A stretch of DNA of 13,129 nucleotides from Acidobacteriaceae bacterium (GTDB lineage Bacteria > Acidobacteriota > Terriglobia > Terriglobales > Acidobacteriaceae): positions 1 to 13,129 of the forward strand of contig DAICZO010000139.1 in NCBI GenBank assembly GCA_027311125.1. The letters are read 5' to 3'. Below are positions 8,399 through 13,129 of this stretch, piece after piece; the first letter of the stretch is position 1, and the number at the start of each line of letters is the position of its first letter. Below the pieces are notes generated by a model that was not told where the DNA came from, did no database searches, and was given only the letters and a program-made list of their open reading frames with translations. A program made the position numbers and the translations under genes.

Positions 8399-8405
8399 CA
8401 GTCAA
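8377..8405 (-). promoter_or_regulatory. Sigma70-like promoter of the large S53 peptidase gene
   Basis: On the - strand, TTGACT (8405-8400) is followed after exactly 17 bases by GAGAAT (8382-8377). These match the -35 consensus at five of six and the -10 at four of six. The expected start near 8370 gives a leader of about 65 bases to the ATG at 8306, and supports that start over the farther upstream in-frame ATG at 8435. Confidence 0.5.
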
Positions 8406-8448
8406 GACAATAGGTTGACGGAGTAGATGCCCCAAAAGTGGTAGCCAG

Positions 8449-8477
8449 AAAAAAGGCCGCGCCTGGGTGGCGCGGCC
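8449..8477 (-). terminator. Intrinsic terminator after the middle S53 peptidase gene
   Basis: Read on the - strand, GGCCGCGCC (8477-8469) and GGCGCGGCC (8463-8455) form a perfect nine-base-pair GC stem around a five-base loop, followed at once by six U (A6 at 8449-8454 on the + strand). It begins about 19 bases after the stop codon at 8496. This is a textbook rho-independent terminator and separates the two peptidase genes into different transcription units. Confidence 0.9.
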
Positions 8478-8495
8478 CCTGCTTCCAGCGGACTG

Positions 8496-9077
8496 CTACT
8501 GCACGGTAAAGGTGACGTTGACGCTGTGTACCAGTGTTCCTGAGGTAGCCGTCACGCGTATGTTGTAGGTTCCTGGCGTGGCGTTGGTGGTCACCGGCGT
8601 GGTGCCGCCGCCTGTGGTGTTGGTGATGGCGGAGTTACCGCCGCAACCCAACGCTCCCATGGCACCGACAGACAGCACCAGAACCAGCAGCCCGGTCCAG
8701 CGGCGGCGGCGTGGCACGGTCAGCAGCAACATGCAGGCCAGGGTGGCACCAGAGCCAGCGGCGTACCACGGGGCCTTACCGAAGGACGTTTGACCAAACG
8801 GCGTGTTGCCAGCATCGGCCTTGATCCTGCCGGTGGCCCCCTTCACGCTGGTCTTGTAGGCGGAGAGCACAAAGGTGGTGGTTCCGCTGGCGGTGACCGT
8901 GGTTGGCGTAAAGGTGTACTGGGAGGAGAGCGTGGAGTCGTTGGATATTGCCGAGAAGGTGACTGCACCGGAGAAGCCGTTGACCGGTGCAACCGTCAGG
9001 GTGATGCCCGCTGCGTTGGAGCCAGAGGTCGCCGAGGTGGTAGCGGTGCAGGGCGTAAAGGCAAAGTCTGCCGCGGT
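8496..9077 (-). other. C-terminal split-Ig / membrane-hairpin module, copy 2
   Basis: Last about 190 residues of the middle peptidase: an Ig-like half (LTVAPVNGFSGAVTF, then YTFTPTTVTASGTTTFVLSA), a polar linker, a hydrophobic stretch (GATLACMLLLTV), PRRRR encoded at 8700-8714, a second hydrophobic stretch ending LGCGG, a Gly/Thr/Pro linker, and then ATPGTYNIRVTATSG...HSVNVTFTVQ. Unlike copies 1 and 3, the first half lacks the two closely spaced cysteines. Confidence 0.7.
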
Positions 9078-11261
9078 GGAAGAGACCACGTCGGAATCGA
9101 CCGTGTTCTTCGAGCCAGAGTAGGTACCGTCGCCAGAGTAGACCGCCGAGATCACGTGTCCGCCCGAGGCCAGCCCAGCCGTCTTCAGACTGTAGCTGGC
9201 GGCTCCGTTGACCAGCGCGATCGGCGCACCGTTGGGCACGTTATCGACCAGAACCTGGACTGTGCCGGAGGGCATCAGACTGGAACTGTTGGCGTCTGCC
9301 ACCGATATATTGAGCACGATGGTGCCGTTCGCTGCGCCGCAGAGGGCTCCGGTGGTCGTCACCGTGGTGGTCGAAATCTTGGTGCCGATTCCGGTGGTGT
9401 TGATGAGCGGCGTGACCTGCGACCAGTAGGTGGCCAGGTTGGTTGCGTCGATGCTGCCCCAGCCGGTGGCCAGGTCGTACCCAACGCCGGCGCTGTAGCC
9501 GATGGTTCCACCCAGCGGGCAGTCCTGGCTACCGGCTACGCATGCACTGGCGTTATTGCCTGTGGTGATGTCGTGGAAGACGTTCGCGCTGTACGAGCTC
9601 TTCGCCAGGGCGTAGAGCATTGGGTTTACGTTGCCGAGCGAAGGCCCGACCTTCTGCTCCACCAGGGCCAGCATACCGGCAAAGCTGGGGGCAGCGACCG
9701 AAGTGCCACCGACTACATCCAGGTTGCCGGACGAGTTACGAAAACCATTGGTGCAGAAGCCGGACGCACAGTACAGGTAGCCATCGTGGCCGGAGGCGGC
9801 GTTGAGCGAGATATCCGGAACGTCGCGGGCCGAGTCGGCGGGCACTCCTGTGCCGGTCTGCCAGTAGGGTTTGGTGAAGAAGGCACTGGCGCCGCCGCCA
9901 CCGGCTCCCAGACCGTTGGTGGCACTGGACTCGTTCCAGACGGTCTCCGGAATGTAGCCCGTCGCGGAGGTGAGCACGTCCGTACCGCTGGCGGTCAGCC
10001 AGTAGGCACCGGTGCCCTCGTTGAACATGCTGCCACCGGCCGCCGTCGCGTAGGGCGAGCTGGCCGGGTAGTCGACCGCCAGACCATTGGCCGCGGGATA
10101 GGTGTTGTAGTCGCAGTCCGTCGCACCGGAGTCACCGGCGGGGCCGACGACTGTCTGGCCCTGCGCGTTGGCCTGCTGTAGCAGCACGTTCAGGCTGGTA
10201 ACGGTGGAGAGGCCAAAGTTCGATTCGCAGTCGCCGTAGCTGATGGTGATGATGGGCGCCACGTTACTGGCAATCGCGTTGGCTAACGAGCCTGAGATCA
10301 CATTGTTCGAAAGCACATAGAGGATGTTGGCCATGGGTGCCACAGCACCCGACCACTCCACATCTAACTGGGCCTCGGCCACATCTGCGGTCACCGTTCC
10401 AGGATCCGTCCCAAACAGCTTAACCTTGGGGAGGTTTGAGAGTGTAGTCCCGGTGAAGCCCGATGACGTGCGGAACGCAGTGACATCGGTCAGGCTGATA
10501 TCGGTCTGGCCCATCACAGCGATGGTCACGCCGGTACCGTTCAATGAGCTGGTATTGATGTCGTAGATCTTGTAGAAGTCGCCCGGAGCCACAAAGTTAT
10601 TGCCCGAGGTGGCCGAGGTGAACTGAGGATGCAGCGCATCCGGCGAGGGGTTGGCTGGCACCACGCGGGTGCGGGCACGGGCACGGAGCTTGAAGTTATT
10701 GAGTCCGGCGATATCGCCAACCACTGCGGCAATCGATTCAGGCAGTACCGGATCGGTCAGGTTGGAGTAGTGCTGCTCGCCGTTGTAGGAGACAGTGTGG
10801 ATGCTGGTGCCGAACGCCTGCTCCACCTGCGCGACGCTGCCGGTGAAGGTGAGGAAGTTGGAACTGCGCGCCGTGCCGGTGACGGTGAAACCCTGGCTGG
10901 TGAGCCACTGCGAGACTTTGGCAAGATCCTGGCTGCTGAGTCCGAACTCCGCGCCAAACTGCTCCGGCGTCAACCACTGGTGGTACCGTGGCGAGCTGGG
11001 ATTTTGCTGATCGATCAGTAACTGGGTGAGCGCTGCCTGCTGGGCAGCCGTGATGTTGAAGAACATGGTCAGCGTATCCAGCTTCAGGTTTGCCGAAGCT
11101 GCGCCGAGATCGGCAGAGGCCTTGGCCAGCGCGGGAACGCTATGCGGCAGCGCCACTCGGCTGGACGTATTGATGGCGGCGATTCGGCTCTGGACGACGG
11201 CATGGCTGGGGATGGCGGCGAGTACCAGGAAGGCAAAGAGAGAAAGCAGACGGCTGCGCAT
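8496..11261 (-). CDS. Secreted S53 (pro-kumamolisin) peptidase with split-Ig C-terminal anchor
   Basis: A 921-residue exported serine-carboxyl peptidase, paralogous to the downstream gene. The signal peptide (MRSRLLSLFAFLVLAAIPSHA, residues 1-21) has basic, hydrophobic and SHA cleavage regions. The pro-domain (about 55-190) contains YHQWLTPEQFGAEFG. Catalytic residues are E296 and D300 (AEAQLDVEW), oxyanion D377 (PAGDSGA) and nucleophile S521 (GGTSVAAP). Calcium-site residues are D564 (FHDITTGNN) and D596 (GVGYDLATGWG). Only one clear Ig-like repeat (YSGDGTYSGS) follows, against five in the neighbour. The C-terminus has an Ig half without the Cys pair, a hydrophobic stretch, PRRRR at 850-854, a second hydrophobic stretch to C873, and a 48-residue tail ending in TVQ. 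The frame is open to 11399, but the start at 11261 gives a clean signal peptide and has CAGGGATACT just upstream. Substrate unknown. Confidence 0.93.
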   Translation of the reverse strand: MRSRLLSLFAFLVLAAIPSHAVVQSRIAAINTSSRVALPHSVPALAKASADLGAASANLKLDTLTMFFNITAAQQAALTQLLIDQQNPSSPRYHQWLTPEQFGAEFGLSSQDLAKVSQWLTSQGFTVTGTARSSNFLTFTGSVAQVEQAFGTSIHTVSYNGEQHYSNLTDPVLPESIAAVVGDIAGLNNFKLRARARTRVVPANPSPDALHPQFTSATSGNNFVAPGDFYKIYDINTSSLNGTGVTIAVMGQTDISLTDVTAFRTSSGFTGTTLSNLPKVKLFGTDPGTVTADVAEAQLDVEWSGAVAPMANILYVLSNNVISGSLANAIASNVAPIITISYGDCESNFGLSTVTSLNVLLQQANAQGQTVVGPAGDSGATDCDYNTYPAANGLAVDYPASSPYATAAGGSMFNEGTGAYWLTASGTDVLTSATGYIPETVWNESSATNGLGAGGGGASAFFTKPYWQTGTGVPADSARDVPDISLNAASGHDGYLYCASGFCTNGFRNSSGNLDVVGGTSVAAPSFAGMLALVEQKVGPSLGNVNPMLYALAKSSYSANVFHDITTGNNASACVAGSQDCPLGGTIGYSAGVGYDLATGWGSIDATNLATYWSQVTPLINTTGIGTKISTTTVTTTGALCGAANGTIVLNISVADANSSSLMPSGTVQVLVDNVPNGAPIALVNGAASYSLKTAGLASGGHVISAVYSGDGTYSGSKNTVDSDVVSSTAADFAFTPCTATTSATSGSNAAGITLTVAPVNGFSGAVTFSAISNDSTLSSQYTFTPTTVTASGTTTFVLSAYKTSVKGATGRIKADAGNTPFGQTSFGKAPWYAAGSGATLACMLLLTVPRRRRWTGLLVLVLSVGAMGALGCGGNSAITNTTGGGTTPVTTNATPGTYNIRVTATSGTLVHSVNVTFTVQ

Positions 11262-11369
11262 GGAGTATCCCTGACAAGAAAAGGTTGTGGTGGTGAGACG
11301 TCGGACGTTCAAGATTGGTATCGCCCCCGGTGAAATCTGCCTGCCAAGTCGTGAGACAGGCTCAACGAA

Positions 11370-11399
11370 CTTATACAGTTTAGACCTCACCGGACACAA
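11370..11399 (-). promoter_or_regulatory. Weak promoter candidate of the middle S53 peptidase gene
   Basis: On the - strand, TTGTGT (11399-11394) and TATAAG (11375-11370) are separated by 18 bases. The -10 matches five of six consensus positions, the -35 only three. It would give a leader of about 100 bases before the ATG at 11261. The 222-base gap and the stem-loop upstream suggest a promoter somewhere here; this is the best candidate seen. Confidence 0.3.
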
Positions 11400-11438
11400 A
11401 ATGTTGCGAACGGGATTTCACGGAATGGAGCGGAGCGT

Positions 11439-11476
11439 CGGAGATTGTGCAGCGCACCCACACGCTGCCCTCTCCG
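11439..11476 (-). terminator. Compound stem-loop after the third large gene, possible terminator
   Basis: Starting 8 bases after the stop at 11484, the - strand folds as CGGAGA, a two-base side loop, GCAGCG, an eight-base loop, CGCTGC, a four-base side loop, TCTCCG: two perfect six-pair stems stacked with a small internal loop. No U-run follows, so it would be a weak or rho-assisted terminator, or a 3' stability element. Confidence 0.4.
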
Positions 11477-11483
11477 GCTGCAC

Positions 11484-12047
11484 TTACTGGATGGTTACCT
11501 GGTACTGATACGTGTGTCGGACGGTGCTGACGCCATCGCTTCCGGCAGTCGTAATGGTGAAGACCTGCGTCCCCAGCGGGGTACCAGGATCGGTGGGAGG
11601 CGTCGAGGTGGTTGGCGGGGTCGTTCCGCCCGAGGTCGGAAGTGTGCCCAGATTGCTCAAACCGCAGCCTAGCCCGGGGAACAAGGACACGGCAAACAGC
11701 GACATCAGCAGCACTGGAACCAGTCTGCGTCGGCGCGGCAGCACAAAACAGAACAAGGTCGCCAGGGTCGCTCCGGCTGCTCCACCCCATAAAGGACGGT
11801 TACTGGCCTGATGGCTGGTTTTGTTGTGCGGTGCAGTGGTTGTGATGGTCATGGTGGTGGTACCGCCGCCCTGCAGCGTCGGGTTCGTGAAGCCGCAGGT
11901 CATCTCGGAGCTACCCGGCGGCGTACAGCCAAAGCTGATGGTTCCGCTAAACCCACCCACCAGCCCGACCAGCATCACGACCTGACCCGTCTGTCCCGCG
12001 TTGAGAGTCAAGGTCTGCGGAATCATGGTCACGTTGTAGTCGGTCAG
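11484..12047 (-). other. C-terminal split-Ig / membrane-hairpin module, copy 3
   Basis: Last about 185 residues of the third protein: VTMIPQTLTLNAGQTGQV, VGGFSGTISFGC, TMTITTTAPH, then a polar linker, hydrophobic segment (GATLATLFCFVL), PRRRR, second hydrophobic segment, LGCG, a linker rich in Thr, Pro and Ser, and PGTPLGTQVFTITTAG...TYQYQVTIQ. The order of parts matches copies 1 and 2; the linker is longest and most Pro-rich here. Confidence 0.7.
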
Positions 12048-13129
12048 ATTCAGTGAGAGCGGTGACGAGGTGGAGGTCGCAAAGTTGGCATCACCGTTAT
12101 AGATGGCGTAGATACTGTGCGTTCCGGCGAGCAGTCCGGTGGTGGTAAACCGGGCGATGGACTGGTTGGGTCCATTGGGAGTGAGTGTGACGACATTGCC
12201 CGTGCCACCAAGTTGCACGATGCTGCCGTTGAACGTGTCGTAGAAGCTGACCGTACCCGTGGGCCCCACCGTATTGGCAACCGTGGTGTAGACGGTCGCC
12301 GTGAAGACGATATTGACGCCCGCCAAGGCTGTGGAGAAGTTCGAGGTCAGCGACAGGGTGGACGGCAGCAGAGTTGGATTGACCACCTGCGGGGTGGAGG
12401 TACTGGGGTTCCAGAAGGTATCGCCACTGTACGAAGCGACAATATTGTGGGAGACATTGCCCGAGAGCGTGGCACTTGCCGAAGCCTGATTGCTGCCTAC
12501 CGCTGCCGTCGCGATGATCTTGCCATTGTCGTAGAAGGTCACATTTCCGGTAAAGCTGTATGGTCCGGGACCGTTGCCGTTGTCGGTAATGGTCGCGGTG
12601 ATCGTGACTGGCTGACCTGCTTGCGGCGCGGCTGGGACGGTAGTCACTGCGGTCAGGGTATTGCCCTTCGCGGTAGCCAGCGTTACTGGTACTGGCGATT
12701 GGCAAAGGTAATTCGTATTACCGGCGCAGCTCACCTGAACTTGATAGGACCCGGGAGGAGGAGCTGCAACCACGATATTGGCCGTGGCACTGTTGCCACC
12801 GGGATTTGGACTCAGGGTGGCGGTGTACACGGCAGAGGTGATTCCCTGCACAGCAGCGGAGACTGTTCCGCTGGGGTTGCCCCCTGACGAGGGTAGCGTG
12901 ACGGTGGCCGTGACGGTGGCGGTACTGCCGTATGGCACGTTGCTGGTCGGCGAGATGCTTGCGGTTATCGTCGCATTGGCGATGCTCACAGTAACGATGA
13001 TCGGCGGGGCACTGCTGCTGGCGGCGTAGTTCGCATCGCCGGAGTAGTTTGCGGTGATGCTATAGGACCCCACGTTGAGCGGGGTGGTCATATTCAACAC
13101 CGCGAGGCCGGTGCTGTCGATCGACGCAC
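11484..13129 (-). CDS. Exported Ig-like repeat protein with split-Ig C-terminal anchor (5' end beyond window)
   Basis: The reading frame is open to the right edge: the last visible codons read ASIDSTGLAVLNMTTP, the inside of an Ig-like repeat, so the real start lies outside and the GTG near 13100 is not a start. About 540 residues are visible. They contain the end of one Ig-like repeat (YSGDANYAAS), then three more (ending CAGNTNYLCQS, YSGDTFWNPS and YNGDANFATS), then the same C-terminal module as the two S53 genes: a Cys-containing Ig half (CTPPGSSEMTC), a hydrophobic stretch, PRRRR at 11724-11738, a second hydrophobic stretch ending LGCG, a Pro/Thr/Ser linker, and a beta-rich tail ending in TIQ. 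The N-terminal domain cannot be seen; it may be another S53 peptidase, an NHL or other repeat domain, or only more Ig repeats. Same strand and 222 bases before the middle peptidase gene. Confidence 0.85.
   Translation of the reverse strand, partial: ASIDSTGLAVLNMTTPLNVGSYSITANYSGDANYAASSSAPPIIVTVSIANATITASISPTSNVPYGSTATVTATVTLPSSGGNPSGTVSAAVQGITSAVYTATLSPNPGGNSATANIVVAAPPPGSYQVQVSCAGNTNYLCQSPVPVTLATAKGNTLTAVTTVPAAPQAGQPVTITATITDNGNGPGPYSFTGNVTFYDNGKIIATAAVGSNQASASATLSGNVSHNIVASYSGDTFWNPSTSTPQVVNPTLLPSTLSLTSNFSTALAGVNIVFTATVYTTVANTVGPTGTVSFYDTFNGSIVQLGGTGNVVTLTPNGPNQSIARFTTTGLLAGTHSIYAIYNGDANFATSTSSPLSLNLTDYNVTMIPQTLTLNAGQTGQVVMLVGLVGGFSGTISFGCTPPGSSEMTCGFTNPTLQGGGTTTMTITTTAPHNKTSHQASNRPLWGGAAGATLATLFCFVLPRRRRLVPVLLMSLFAVSLFPGLGCGLSNLGTLPTSGGTTPPTTSTPPTDPGTPLGTQVFTITTAGSDGVSTVRHTYQYQVTIQ
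12050..13129 (-). repeat. Ig-like repeat array in the third large protein
   Basis: One partial and three complete Ig-like repeats of about 95-110 residues. Late-strand signatures in protein order are YSGDANYAAS, CAGNTNYLCQS, YSGDTFWNPS and YNGDANFATS. The second repeat carries a close Cys pair in this signature, likely a local disulfide in an exported protein. The array continues past the window edge. Confidence 0.7.

Noticed and set aside
8307..8435. Upstream in-frame start at 8435 for the large S53 peptidase
   Set aside because: It would put 43 non-signal residues before a good signal peptide and would lie upstream of the predicted promoter at 8377-8405.
8790..10181. A 463-codon open frame on the + strand inside the middle peptidase gene
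   Set aside because: The product is Gly/Arg/Val-rich with no domain or signal, and the opposite strand encodes an S53 catalytic domain with all key residues. Treated as a composition artefact.
11262..11399. Upstream in-frame start at 11399 for the middle S53 peptidase
   Set aside because: The extension buries the signal peptide behind 46 polar residues and has no ribosome-binding site; the start at 11261 has both a signal peptide and an AGGGA-type site.
13098..13100. GTG at 13100 as start of the third large gene
   Set aside because: The frame stays open to the window edge and the codons before it continue an Ig-like repeat, so the gene is simply cut by the window.

Overview
The window looks like a chromosomal segment of an acidobacterium of the Terriglobus / Granulicella / Edaphobacter type (family-level inference). 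The grounds are high GC with GC-rich third codon positions, and secreted S53 (pro-kumamolisin) peptidases followed by Ser/Thr/Ala/Gly-rich Ig-like repeats with YSGDxxY signatures, which are typical of that group. No phage, insertion sequence, CRISPR array, tRNA or rRNA was seen, and no gene-free stretch exceeds about 225 bases.

Layout. Left part, + strand: a small two-helix membrane protein (5-214, left end uncertain), an L-fucose/L-arabinose isomerase family protein (314-1726), a 108-base gap with two inverted repeats, and polyphosphate kinase 1 (1835-4051). Right part, - strand: three large exported proteins in tandem, read right to left. The first (11484-13129) is cut by the window edge and shows only Ig-like repeats and a C-terminal module. 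The second (8496-11261) and third (4038-8306) are complete S53 serine-carboxyl peptidases with signal peptide, pro-domain, catalytic Glu/Asp/Asp/Ser set, calcium site and Ig-like repeats. The last peptidase and ppk1 converge and overlap by 14 bases.

The three right-hand genes appear to be separate transcription units rather than one operon. There is a strong intrinsic terminator after the middle gene, a good sigma70-like promoter before the last gene, a compound stem-loop after the first gene and a weak promoter candidate before the middle one.

The most interesting signal is a C-terminal module shared by all three large proteins: the first half of an Ig-like domain, a short hydrophobic segment, the invariant string PRRRR, a second hydrophobic segment ending in a Gly-Cys-Gly, a Gly/Thr/Pro linker, and then a tail that reads as the missing second half of the same Ig-like domain and ends in VQ or IQ. 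It looks like a membrane hairpin inserted inside a beta-sandwich. By the positive-inside rule both Ig halves would lie outside the membrane and could close around the hairpin. This may be an undescribed membrane-anchoring or sorting device for secreted acidobacterial proteins. The isomerase and PPK1 are ordinary metabolic genes with no evident functional link to the peptidases.
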